The notes under the pieces are model-generated. The model worked only from the letters and a program-made list of their open reading frames with translations. It did no database searches and was not told the origin of the DNA. Shown piece by piece: positions 1 through 7,742 of a stretch of DNA of 64,000 nt. The stretch covers positions 1 through 64,000 of the forward strand of contig JAFQLG010000042.1 in assembly GCA_017414605.1 (NCBI GenBank), read 5' to 3'. Numbering within the stretch: position 1 is the stretch's first letter; each line of letters starts with the position of its first letter. This DNA is from Clostridia bacterium (lineage in GTDB: Bacteria > Bacillota_A > Clostridia > Oscillospirales > CAG-272). The position numbers and the translations under genes were made by a program.

Positions 1-206
1 TAAGTTGCCGCATTGATGGCAATAGGACCGGGCGTAGATTCGGCAATTGCCGCAACATCCAAAAACTCATCTTTTTCAAGCCATTTCTTTTTTTCTACAA
101 ACTCATTTTCGAGCAGAGCGATCATGGCATATCCGCCACCAAAGGTGAATACACCGATTTTCAGCATTGTCAAAAAAAGCCAGAGATAGCCTTTTATTTT
201 CCCCAC
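1..206 (-). CDS. Chromate transporter family protein, N-terminal part (runs off the window)
   Basis: Not fully contained: 68 codons are visible and the rest lies to the left. I chose a GTG start at 206 because a GGAGG site lies 5 bases upstream; no ATG fits as well. The visible protein has a first membrane segment (about residues 7-30), then the signature TFGGGYAMI, a charged stretch, and STPGPIAIN. This order is characteristic of the CHR (chromate ion transporter) family, whose members are often short half-size proteins paired with a second copy in Firmicutes. Function in chromate export is known for some relatives only; the real substrate here is open. A promoter and an inverted repeat lie directly upstream. 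Confidence 0.85.
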   Translation of the reverse strand, partial: MGKIKGYLWLFLTMLKIGVFTFGGGYAMIALLENEFVEKKKWLEKDEFLDVAAIAESTPGPIAINAAT

Positions 207-222
207 AAGAGCCTCCGTTTAT

Positions 223-252
223 CTCATTGTCAAATTCTTATTTATCAATGAG
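223..252 (-). promoter_or_regulatory. Inverted repeat in the leader of the chromate transporter gene
   Basis: CTCATTG and CAATGAG form perfect 7-base arms separated by 16 bases, between the -10 element and the ribosome site of the transporter gene. The placement just downstream of the predicted transcription start suits an operator. It could also be a weak mRNA hairpin. No regulator can be assigned from sequence. Confidence 0.35.
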
Positions 253-255
253 TTT

Positions 256-284
256 ATTATATCATATTTCTATGAACTTTTCAA
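256..284 (-). promoter_or_regulatory. Sigma-A type promoter for the chromate transporter gene
   Basis: TTGAAA at 284-279 and TATAAT at 261-256 are separated by 17 bases, with TG one base before the -10 (extended -10). Transcription would start about 45 bases upstream of the GTG start codon. Confidence 0.65.
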
Positions 285-324
285 CCGATTTGGCTTTTCT
301 TTGCTTTCTCCGATGCAACTTTTG

Positions 325-350
325 AGGGGCGACCGTTCGTAGTCGCCCCT
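325..350 (-). terminator. GC-rich hairpin, terminator-like
   Basis: AGGGGCGAC and GTCGCCCCT form a perfect 9-bp stem with an 8-base loop. It follows the HTH regulator gene and the integrase relic on the minus strand. There is no good T-run on that side, so intrinsic termination is likely but not certain. Confidence 0.45.
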
Positions 351-357
351 TTGTGCG

Positions 358-495
358 TTATGCGTTCTTTGCTGTCTTTTTCATCTCCGCGATCTCCGCT
401 TTCATCGTCTTTATCAGCTCTGCGAGCTTTTTCTCGCATTCCTCTCGTGTCTTGGCATAGACATTCTTGGAGATGCGTTTTCCGCTGACCGCGCA
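358..495 (-). pseudogene. Relic of the N-terminal domain of a tyrosine integrase
   Basis: Read on the minus strand in the frame that continues past the TGA stop of the HTH regulator gene, this stretch gives about 45 codons ending in TAA at 358. They include GKRISKNVYAKTREECEKKL. The pattern GKR-x-S-x-x-V-Y-x-K-T-R-x-E-C-x-x-K-L resembles the arm-type DNA-binding domain at the start of Tn916/phage-like tyrosine recombinases of Firmicutes. There is no start codon and no catalytic domain, so it is a fragment left by a past integration or deletion. A longer open frame on the same strand (511-281) is an out-of-frame shadow. Confidence 0.5.
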
Positions 496-1287
496 TCAGC
501 CCACGGCCCACTCAAACAATGCTTTCGCCCAATTCAGCCAGGACGGTACGTGGGTGTCGAGAGCCTGCGTTACCTGTGACATATCTGCCGTTGATAGATC
601 GCCAATGTGACTATAAACATTTCCCTCTGCAACCGTTTTTCCAATAGCAACGTAAGCGCGAGCGTGGTCCCCGATTGCCAAGTATTTACCTATGGCAAGA
701 GCTCCCGTTGAAAAGCAACCAACGGAAAGCGCGCCAAATGATATAATTCCTATGCTGATAGCTCCCGCGGCAACAAGGCCTATGGCAATAGAGCCAAGAG
801 CAACAAGCCCGAGTGCAAACACTCCTGCGGCGAGCAGCCCAATGCCTAAAAGACCTATAGATATTATGCCAAGCGAGAGAAGACCCAGGGAAACTATTCC
901 GCGGGAAATAAGACCTATGGAAAACACTCCTCTGGCTTTAAGACCAATGGCAATAAAGCCGCGCGCGTTTTTACCGATGTGATATAGCGGCATTCCAAAT
1001 ACCGTCTTTTCACTCTTTCGCTCGCAAAACGGTCTCTTAAGTAAGTTTCGCAGTTGGCTTTCTGCTGACGGTGTTCCCTGTTTCTCAACAACGTCGTCAT
1101 TAAGCAGATAGTCCATTGAGCAATCAAACATCTTTCCTATTTTGACCAGCTTATCCGTTTCGGGATAGGCTATATCGGATTCCCACTTGCTGATCGATTG
1201 GCGGCTGACTCCGAGAATATCGGCGAGCTGCTCCTGAGTGTAGTTATATTCCTTTCTGAGCTTTGAAATTTTGTATCCAAGTGTCAT
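496..1287 (-). CDS. XRE-family HTH regulator with a C-terminal glycine pentapeptide-repeat domain
   Basis: 263 aa; ATG start with GGAGG 6 bases upstream. Residues 7-62 are a canonical Cro/C1-type helix-turn-helix (TQEQLADILGVSRQSISKWE). A linker follows to about residue 100. Residues 101-200 are twenty consecutive five-residue units, each ending in glycine, most with Ala or Ser at the third position and aliphatic residues around it (for example LLSLG, IISIG, LVALG, SIAIG). The regular period of five suggests a compact beta-solenoid or a membrane-associated sheet rather than ordinary helices; this is inference. The tail ends in a short Trp-rich segment. Such regulators probably control nearby envelope genes or their own synthesis. 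The target here is not evident. Confidence 0.85.
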   Translation of the reverse strand: MTLGYKISKLRKEYNYTQEQLADILGVSRQSISKWESDIAYPETDKLVKIGKMFDCSMDYLLNDDVVEKQGTPSAESQLRNLLKRPFCERKSEKTVFGMPLYHIGKNARGFIAIGLKARGVFSIGLISRGIVSLGLLSLGIISIGLLGIGLLAAGVFALGLVALGSIAIGLVAAGAISIGIISFGALSVGCFSTGALAIGKYLAIGDHARAYVAIGKTVAEGNVYSHIGDLSTADMSQVTQALDTHVPSWLNWAKALFEWAVG

Positions 1288-1401
1288 ATTTACCTCCGCA
1301 TAATTTTATCACGATTTGCAATTATTTTATATCAAAGGGCGCAAATATTCCACCAATTCTGCGTTTCTTTATGTAAACTTTGGGTTGCAATACACTAGTA
1401 T

Positions 1402-2721
1402 CTACTTCCGCTCTATGATCAAGGAGTGCTGATTCTTGTCATCAACTTCGATTATTGAGGATACATACGAGCTTTCGTAATTAAAGGTGTTTTCCTTAAT
1501 AAGCTTTATTAAGGAGCGGTTTTGCTTTACAAGCTTGTTTATTTCTTTATAGCTGCCGTCAAAGTAATAGGCGTTTATTTCGCTAAGGAGTTTCACTGCC
1601 TGCGCTCCCTTGTCTTCTCCGAGCGAGCTCTGATAGCTCCAGAGCGTTTTGGCATAGTATTCTTTGCAAAATACGTCGAACGAATATTGACTTATATCCT
1701 CGCCCGAGGGAGTTTTTCCGATCTTGTGCGAGGTGTATTTATAGCAGTTATCATATATGTCAAGCACGCCATAGCGATTGCCGTAATCCAGAATCGATCC
1801 GCCCGAAACGTCATATACCGCGCCCTCATCCATGGTCGCCTTCTTTATGCTCTGAATGTGCAGATGCCCTGAAAAGTTGAGGCTGACGCCATATTTTGCA
1901 TATAGCTCGGTGAGTTGTGCGCTATTTTGGAGAGTGTAGCTTGCAACGAACAGATCATTGTGGGCAAGAAGGTTGTGATGCGTAAAAGAAATGACAGAAA
2001 TGCCGTTTTCTTGTGCGTAAGCCAGATTTTCCTCCAGCCAATTGAGAGTTGACTCTTCAAGCGCGCCCGCGGTTATCGATCCGCCGTAGCTCTCATTGTA
2101 TCTTGACAGCGACGTGTCCAGCATCAATGCCCATTTGTCCTCGTCAAGCTCGAATATATAGCTCAGCGTGGTTTCATCGTAAGAATACGCGTTTGTATAT
2201 CCGTAATTGGCATATATTCCGCGAAATTGCTCGGCGCTGATGCTTTCCGTGGGCTGCGTGGAATCGTTAAGGGCAGAAACGGCATCGGGCGAATATATAT
2301 CGTGATTGCCGGGGATAACAAGAACCTTGGTATCTTGTACGGCGGAAAGCAGTCTTGAGAGCTCAAGATGCGAATCCAGCTCCCCATTAAACGTCAAATC
2401 GCCCGTCAGAATGAGAAACTCGGGCTTCTTTGCGTTGACCTCCTCGATCAATGCGCCAATAAGCTCGTAGTCGTATTCCTGAATGCGTCCGTCACTTGTG
2501 AATCTATCTTTAAGATACACCGAGTTGTCGGGACTGATGAGATTGTTTGAAAACAGGTGCAGATCGGTTGCAACAAAAACGGTCTTTTCTCGGGTGCCGG
2601 GTTCAATGCTCGGCTCACTGCTGTCTTTCACGTCACACGCGCACAGTGAAACAAGCACAAGCAGCGATATGAGTGCCGCCGAGATACGAGCGGCGCGGTT
2701 TTTTTGACGGGATATTCTCAT
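1402..2721 (-). CDS. Calcineurin-like metallophosphoesterase lipoprotein
   Basis: 439 aa. I start at 2721, not at the upstream in-frame ATG at 2811, because GAGG lies just before it and the sequence then begins with a clean lipoprotein signal (lipobox LCAC, modified Cys29). The metallophosphoesterase motifs appear in order: DLH (ATDLHLFSN), GDLTFNGE, GNHD (VIPGNHDIYS), a later His (FTHHNLL) and GHLH (FSGHLHIQ). It is therefore likely an exported two-metal phosphodiesterase or phosphatase anchored to the outer membrane leaflet. Its start lies 1 base after the stop of the GtrA-like gene, so the two are co-translated. The substrate is unknown. Confidence 0.88.
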   Translation of the reverse strand: MRISRQKNRAARISAALISLLVLVSLCACDVKDSSEPSIEPGTREKTVFVATDLHLFSNNLISPDNSVYLKDRFTSDGRIQEYDYELIGALIEEVNAKKPEFLILTGDLTFNGELDSHLELSRLLSAVQDTKVLVIPGNHDIYSPDAVSALNDSTQPTESISAEQFRGIYANYGYTNAYSYDETTLSYIFELDEDKWALMLDTSLSRYNESYGGSITAGALEESTLNWLEENLAYAQENGISVISFTHHNLLAHNDLFVASYTLQNSAQLTELYAKYGVSLNFSGHLHIQSIKKATMDEGAVYDVSGGSILDYGNRYGVLDIYDNCYKYTSHKIGKTPSGEDISQYSFDVFCKEYYAKTLWSYQSSLGEDKGAQAVKLLSEINAYYFDGSYKEINKLVKQNRSLIKLIKENTFNYESSYVSSIIEVDDKNQHSLIIERK

Positions 2722-2722
2722 A

Positions 2723-3148
2723 TTATTCCTCTTTTTTGTCTTTTTCTTTGTCCAACGTATCCTCTTGACCGCGATAGACCACGAACTTGCAAAACAGATA
2801 TTCCAGAACAAAGTTTGACACCATTGTTACCGCTAAAATCAAAAAGTCGTTTGCGCCGCCCTGCTCTGTAATATTTCCAAGCCAGGTTGAAAGAGGCGTG
2901 AATACAAGATAAAATCCAAGCACCTTTGCCATAGCGATAGGAACGTTAGCCGCAGATTTGAAGGTAAACTTGCGATTCATAGTAAAATTCCACACTATCG
3001 ACAACAGCAACGAAACGAGATACGGTATCCAATAGGTCTTGATGAATATTTCAAGTATTGCAAAAGATACGATCTGTATTATGCCTGCAGAGATGGAAAA
3101 CAATGTGAATTTGACAGCCTGCCAGACTTGCTTTTTGTTATCGCTCAT
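2723..3148 (-). CDS. GtrA-like family membrane protein
   Basis: 141 aa from the ATG at 3148, which has AAGGAG 8 bases upstream; the in-frame GTG at 3157 overlaps that site and is rejected. Four hydrophobic segments are seen (about residues 10-32, 37-55, 75-95 and 105-125), with the typical MNRKFTF motif after the second, which marks the GtrA family. Relatives are proposed to flip polyprenyl-phosphate-linked sugars or otherwise take part in surface-glycan synthesis. It is followed immediately by the phosphoesterase lipoprotein, so both may modify cell-surface polymers. It is the first gene after a good promoter. Confidence 0.88.
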   Translation of the reverse strand: MSDNKKQVWQAVKFTLFSISAGIIQIVSFAILEIFIKTYWIPYLVSLLLSIVWNFTMNRKFTFKSAANVPIAMAKVLGFYLVFTPLSTWLGNITEQGGANDFLILAVTMVSNFVLEYLFCKFVVYRGQEDTLDKEKDKKEE

Positions 3149-3194
3149 AAAATCCACTCCTTTTATTTTGATGGCTTGCGCAATTATTAAGTTA

Positions 3195-3223
3195 ATTATA
3201 GCATGATTTTATAAGATTTGCAA
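3195..3223 (-). promoter_or_regulatory. Promoter of the GtrA/phosphoesterase pair
   Basis: TTGCAA at 3223-3218 and TATAAT at 3200-3195 with a 17-base spacer, about 45 bases upstream of the GtrA-like start codon. Confidence 0.6.
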
Positions 3224-3257
3224 CGGTATGTTTGAACCGCACCGCACGATAAGTTTT

Positions 3258-3282
3258 CGGGCTGACCAAAAAGGTCAGCCCG
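3258..3282 (-). terminator. Hairpin downstream of the mannosidase gene
   Basis: CGGGCTGACC and GGTCAGCCCG form a perfect 10-bp stem around a 5-base loop, 8 bases after the mannosidase stop. The flank in the minus direction is A-rich rather than T-rich, so it may act as a mild terminator or a 3'-end stabiliser. Confidence 0.5.
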
Positions 3283-3289
3283 ATTTCTG

Positions 3290-5962
3290 TTATTTAATTC
3301 TTACGGTTACTATCTTCTTGGGCTCAATGCGGTTATCGTAGTTACCGATCACGCTTTCGTCCATGCGGCACAAATACTGCTCACCGCGGGCTTCGATATT
3401 GACTGTTTGCACCTCCTCGGTGGCATTATAGAATCTGACTATAATTCCATCCCCGTCCTCGGCGCGCTTTATTGCGGTAACGTGAACGTTTTGGTTGTCA
3501 ATGGACATAAGACTATCCTCAAGAGGCAAGTCGCCCTTTCCGCGTCCGCACACCGCACATTTGACGGGTGCAAATATCTCGGCGGCTCTGTTGGGAAGCT
3601 CGGTATATTCGCCCTTGTTGAAGTGGATGGCATATTCAAAGCTACGCTTTCCGGGACATCCGACGCCCTCGTCCTCAAGCTCGGTGACCTTTTCCTCGGA
3701 TACCGCAAGCTTTATGCGGCAGGCGCGGATAAGTGTAAGCGCCATGGTAGTATCGTCAAATACCTCGTATTCAAAAAGGCCCTTGGGCATAACGGCAAGA
3801 CCGTTTTCGCCGTACGTTACCTCTGCAAAGGTGCGAAGCGGCTGGGTTCCGAATGCCTGCTCTACCCAACCCGTTGAATCGGGAATGGCAACGTCGTGCT
3901 TGACTATATCAAAGTGGCTGTCGCAGATCGACTGCTCGCACTCAATACCGGTTGGGAAATTAACTCTGAGCCAATGGTCGCGAGCATTATTTACCAGCTC
4001 GACTTTGACCTTGATATAATCCGCATCGGCATCCAACGTATACGACGTTTTTATGGGAATATTGGCATAAATGTCGCTGGGATTTACCTCGCAGCTTTCG
4101 GGAACCGCGAAATCTATTTCGCTGATGATAGTTCCGGAAAGCTCTCCGCTTTCGGTTACGTATATCTTTGCATTTGCTCCGATAGAGCTGTGCTTTCTGT
4201 CAAACTCGGGACTTTCGTGCTTCCACGCGTTTCCGACCTCGCCCTGCGAGGTATAGAAATTAAGTCCCTTGTATTCCTTGCCGGTTTGCTTATACAAGAC
4301 GTCAAGCGTTCCGTTGGGATTAACGGTTGCCTTTATCTTTGCGTTCTCAAGCACGTTGCCCTTGGCAATTCCCGCTCTCTTTTGCATCTTATGAGGATCT
4401 GCCTTTATTTCAAATACCTTGTAGCCGAATGCGGGAACGTCCTTTATTTGCGCATAGGCGCGGTGATGCATGGAATCAAGAATGGTTGGAACGTCCCATA
4501 TACTGTCTACAAAAATGCTGGAGCGCTCGCTCTGAATGGGCTGGATCTTTACTCCGTCTATGGTAAATCCCTTGCCCAGATGCTCGGGAAGCTCTATGTC
4601 AAGAGAAACTATAACGTCGCGCTTATAGGGCAGCGGATTATATACGACAAGCTGAACTATATCCTGCTTTTGTCCTTTGGGGCAAAGATTCTTTGCGATA
4701 GCTACCATGGCATCGTCGGCAACGATGTCGGCAATATCCTTCGCCTTTCTGTAACGGTATTCCATATCGCGACAAACCTCGTCGGGAGCGCATCCGCCGT
4801 TAGCGTCGTGCGAATGATTGGAAAGCAAATATTTCCAACCGCGCTTCAAATAATTTTTGCTGTCATTACCGGCAAGCGCGTTTAATGGCTCCGCTACGTA
4901 GGTGAGCGCGGTATAGGCATCAAAGTCTGCCTGCTTTAAGTAGGTCCTCGCGCTGATGGTCCCGGGGAAAAGATAGGTCCACTTTCCCTCCTTGAGATAT
5001 GAACGACGCTCGCCCTTGAGTACGGTCATTTTTTCGCGATCAAGATGCTTTTCGGCATCGCGCCAGAAGCCCTCAAGATTTGTATGCTCGATCTCTATCT
5101 CTCTGTCAAACAAAGCCTTTGCGTCCTTTATGACCTCGCTTTCTCTGGGATAGCCTACCGATATGTCATGACCGTTCATACCGAGGAATACGGGAGTCGT
5201 AAAATGCCCCTTTTCTTCCTCAAGCATATCGAGAATTGCTTTCTTTAAGCTCTCTTTTTCGTAATTTGCAATGGGCGCTTTGAGGTCATAGTTTATAGCG
5301 GGACCGACAAAGCCGTCGGCTCTGCGGAAGGGCATCTCGTCAAACTCGCCCCACTTATAGTCCTTGGACCATACGCGGTTTCTCGAAACGCTTCTATGAA
5401 CCTGGTAGTACCAGTTGTATCGGCAATAGAGAGCAAATCGGCTTGCCAGCACCTCGGTGCCGTCGGGAGCCTGCCAGATATACTCCGCGGGAGCCTCGTG
5501 ATGAGAAATGCCGCGATAGAACATCATATAATTGATGCCGAAATTCTTTAATATTTGCGGATACTGTCCGGTCTGTCCCCAGGATGATGGAGTGTATCCG
5601 ACTGTTGGACATCTGCCGCCGTATTTCTCAACCGTTTCACGTCCAAACATAAGATTTCTGACGAGTGCCTCGTGAGAAATGGTAAACTCCTCGGGCAATG
5701 TATAATAAGGTCCGACTATAAGCCTTCCCTCGCGTATAAATTTCTCCACCTGCTCGCGTCTTTCGGGACGCATTTCAAGATAGTCGTCTATCATTATAGA
5801 GTGACCGTCCATGGTGAAGGAATGATAATCCTTGTCTGCCTCGAGGATATCAAGAGTCGTATCCATCATAACAAGCAGGTTGTGTCTTGTTTTTTCAAAG
5901 CTGAAGCGGAATTCTCTGTCCCAATGTGTATTGGAAACAACGTCTATTTTATTGACCTTCAT
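3290..5962 (-). CDS. GH38-family alpha-mannosidase-like protein with an altered nucleophile position
   Basis: 890 aa, cytoplasmic (no signal peptide), typical length for bacterial GH38 enzymes. The N-terminal catalytic domain has THWDRE (His13, Asp15, two zinc ligands), the MDGHSIMIDDYLE and GPYYTLPEE segments, MNGHD, and SNHSHDANGGC (the C-side zinc histidine). The middle and C-terminal parts are beta domains. At residues 122-135 the family motif normally reads GY-x-P-D-x-F-G, where the Asp is the catalytic nucleophile and a zinc ligand. Here it reads GYTPSSWGQTGQ, so the position is Ser126. The protein may be inactive, mechanistically changed or a sugar-binding relative. It lies 28 bases after a HAD phosphatase gene, suggesting an operon for glycan or sugar-phosphate turnover. 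Confidence 0.85.
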   Translation of the reverse strand: MKVNKIDVVSNTHWDREFRFSFEKTRHNLLVMMDTTLDILEADKDYHSFTMDGHSIMIDDYLEMRPERREQVEKFIREGRLIVGPYYTLPEEFTISHEALVRNLMFGRETVEKYGGRCPTVGYTPSSWGQTGQYPQILKNFGINYMMFYRGISHHEAPAEYIWQAPDGTEVLASRFALYCRYNWYYQVHRSVSRNRVWSKDYKWGEFDEMPFRRADGFVGPAINYDLKAPIANYEKESLKKAILDMLEEEKGHFTTPVFLGMNGHDISVGYPRESEVIKDAKALFDREIEIEHTNLEGFWRDAEKHLDREKMTVLKGERRSYLKEGKWTYLFPGTISARTYLKQADFDAYTALTYVAEPLNALAGNDSKNYLKRGWKYLLSNHSHDANGGCAPDEVCRDMEYRYRKAKDIADIVADDAMVAIAKNLCPKGQKQDIVQLVVYNPLPYKRDVIVSLDIELPEHLGKGFTIDGVKIQPIQSERSSIFVDSIWDVPTILDSMHHRAYAQIKDVPAFGYKVFEIKADPHKMQKRAGIAKGNVLENAKIKATVNPNGTLDVLYKQTGKEYKGLNFYTSQGEVGNAWKHESPEFDRKHSSIGANAKIYVTESGELSGTIISEIDFAVPESCEVNPSDIYANIPIKTSYTLDADADYIKVKVELVNNARDHWLRVNFPTGIECEQSICDSHFDIVKHDVAIPDSTGWVEQAFGTQPLRTFAEVTYGENGLAVMPKGLFEYEVFDDTTMALTLIRACRIKLAVSEEKVTELEDEGVGCPGKRSFEYAIHFNKGEYTELPNRAAEIFAPVKCAVCGRGKGDLPLEDSLMSIDNQNVHVTAIKRAEDGDGIIVRFYNATEEVQTVNIEARGEQYLCRMDESVIGNYDNRIEPKKIVTVRIK

Positions 5963-5990
5963 TTGCTATATCCTTTCGTTGTTTTTCGGC

Positions 5991-6917
5991 TTAAAGAACT
6001 ATATCAAGCATTTGCAAAAGATTGTCTATGCGGTAGTCGCACAGCTCTCCAACACCGGCCGCATCAATGTTTCCGCCCGATATTCCTACGGCGGAAAAGC
6101 CCGCAAGCTTGATGGAAACGATGCCTGCAGAGGAGTCCTCAAGACCTATGACCTTGTGTCTTCTCTCAAAGGGTATACCGAGGCCAACGCGCGCGGTTTC
6201 GGCATAGAGCCAAGGATGAGGCTTTGGAGCAAGCTCTCCCAGAGTGCCCGTTTGTCCGCGGCGAAGCGATTGCCCTGCCGTTATTATGCTGTCGTAGAAC
6301 TCAAGAGGATCACCCATGTCAAGCTGGCGGAACGCCGAGATTATCTCGGGCATTGCTTTTTCATAAAGTCCGCTTGTTACAAGACCGATCTTTATTCCCT
6401 CGCCTCTAACGGTTGTTAAAAACTCCTTAAGGTAAGGTGCGGGAGTAAATGCGTCTTTCTTTCCTCTGCCCTTCATTATCTCGCTAAGCTCATGGTTTAC
6501 TATTTCGAAATAGTAATCTCTGGCAAGCTCAAGGCTTCCCTCGGGGTAATATTTTTCTATCATGTATTGCAAATGCTCGGATACGGAGTGGCCCGAAATA
6601 AAGGGCTCGTCCTCGTCCTCGCGCGCAAAGTCCGATCTGCCCATAAGGCGCGCGGTAGTTTGCTCGATGACCCACATCCAGAACTCCTCGGAGTGAACGC
6701 TGGTTCCGTCCAGATCCATGAGTATTGCTTCGGCCTTTTTCTCAAAATGAGTTTCGTTCATGGGATATATTGCGGGATAGCCCATTCCGCTCTTTACGCA
6801 GCACAGCTTTTTGTCGCCAAATTCAACGATATCGATTTTTTTATCGTTTGGCGTGAGGATGCGGCGGACGCCGTCACGTCCCACCTCAAAAAAATCACTT
6901 TTTGCTATTTCTATCAT
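5991..6917 (-). CDS. HAD-superfamily hydrolase (beta-phosphoglucomutase-like)
   Basis: 308 aa; ATG with AAGGCGG upstream. The HAD core starts at residue 63: motif I DLDGT (Asp68 nucleophile, Asp70 acid/base), then a helical cap (about 75-160), motif II VTSG, and motif III/IV KPHPWLY followed by GLEDSSAGI. The last two resemble sugar-phosphate phosphatases and beta-phosphoglucomutases. About 60 extra residues precede motif I and are not part of the usual fold. It is the first gene of a two-gene unit with the GH38-like protein and may dephosphorylate or isomerise a sugar phosphate from the same glycan. The exact substrate cannot be read from sequence. Confidence 0.85.
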   Translation of the reverse strand: MIEIAKSDFFEVGRDGVRRILTPNDKKIDIVEFGDKKLCCVKSGMGYPAIYPMNETHFEKKAEAILMDLDGTSVHSEEFWMWVIEQTTARLMGRSDFAREDEDEPFISGHSVSEHLQYMIEKYYPEGSLELARDYYFEIVNHELSEIMKGRGKKDAFTPAPYLKEFLTTVRGEGIKIGLVTSGLYEKAMPEIISAFRQLDMGDPLEFYDSIITAGQSLRRGQTGTLGELAPKPHPWLYAETARVGLGIPFERRHKVIGLEDSSAGIVSIKLAGFSAVGISGGNIDAAGVGELCDYRIDNLLQMLDIVL

Positions 6918-6956
6918 GGTGTTTCCGCCTTTTGAGTTGTTAACTTTACTAATATA

Positions 6957-6985
6957 ATTTTACCATTTTATCTTTTTTGTGTCAA
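6957..6985 (-). promoter_or_regulatory. Promoter of the HAD/mannosidase operon
   Basis: TTGACA at 6985-6980 and TAAAAT at 6962-6957, spacer 17 bases, ending 39 bases before the HAD start codon. Confidence 0.55.
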
Positions 6986-7050
6986 TGGCATTGTGTCTAC
7001 TTAAAGGCGACTTTTGCCATTACACCCATGAGTTGTTGGCTGAAAAAACG

Positions 7051-7084
7051 AAAATGCCCACGGAAAGTATCCGTGAGCATTTTA
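7051..7084 (-). terminator. Rho-independent terminator of the seven-gene redox operon
   Basis: AAAATGC-CCACGGA pairs with TCCGTGAGCATTTT with one mismatch, around a 5-base loop. On the minus strand it is followed by a T-run. It lies 17 bases after the stop of the last operon gene. Confidence 0.75.
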
Positions 7085-7100
7085 TTTTTTGCATAATTTA

Positions 7101-7742
7101 TCAAACGCCGAACAGGACCGAGTGGAACAGCGCCTCGGTTTTTTTGGCGCCAAGGCTCTTTTTGAAAACGTCGGTCGAGGGACCGCCGTTTGCAAGAAGC
7201 CCGGTAACGTATTGAGCGGATTTTTTGTTCTTTAAGGAAACGTCCGAAACGCGCTGTGCGTTTGCATCAAGATATGCCTCAAAATGAGCCAGAGTGAGCG
7301 AATCAAGGGCGGCGGTCTGTGCCTTTTTACCCTTTTTGGATATGCTCTCGGCAAGCTTTATGCTGTCATACCAATGCTCGCCAGGATCACGCTCCTCAAG
7401 GTGAGAAAACGCCTGCTTTGCTGCATCAAGCGCCGAAAGATCCGCGGTATCTATCATGGTATCGTAAAGTTCAACGATAAGCGTATCGTTGCCCATGGCA
7501 AATATGCGGTCATACGAATAAAGCGGCAGATCCTTCTCCTTGGGTACGATCATGAGCGTGTCCATTTTCATAAGACCGAAAAATCCTTTGGCTCTCATCA
7601 CCGACACGTGTCCGAGTCCCTCGGCTACGTAAGCCGAGACCGAAAAGGTCATTCCGTTTGCCTTTAAGGAGGAAAATTCACCTACGTCTATGGGACAAAG
7701 CTTATAATTTTTGCCTATAATTTCGAGCAGCCTGTTTGTCAT
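7101..7742 (-). CDS. Unrecognised 213-aa soluble protein, last gene of the redox operon
   Basis: 213 aa; start overlaps the stop of the preceding gene by 4 bases (ATGA), so it is translationally coupled. No signal peptide or membrane segment. I cannot assign a family firmly. By eye, the DLPLYSYDRI core followed by an LIVELYDTM strand, and a C-terminal helix region with SAQY and VFKKSLG before the final VLFGV, recall ferredoxin-dependent bilin reductases and red chlorophyll catabolite reductase (P-[IL]-x-x-x-D core, C-terminal VLF). That resemblance is weak and unproven. Its operon partners are a flavin reductase-like protein, an NmrA-like reductase and a DUF1295 membrane protein, which points to a role in a reductive pathway. 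Confidence 0.75.
   Translation of the reverse strand: MTNRLLEIIGKNYKLCPIDVGEFSSLKANGMTFSVSAYVAEGLGHVSVMRAKGFFGLMKMDTLMIVPKEKDLPLYSYDRIFAMGNDTLIVELYDTMIDTADLSALDAAKQAFSHLEERDPGEHWYDSIKLAESISKKGKKAQTAALDSLTLAHFEAYLDANAQRVSDVSLKNKKSAQYVTGLLANGGPSTDVFKKSLGAKKTEALFHSVLFGV

Noticed and set aside
281..511. 76-codon minus-strand open frame over the integrase relic
   Set aside because: It is out of frame with the integrase-like reading, has no recognisable content, and starts within the end of the HTH regulator gene.
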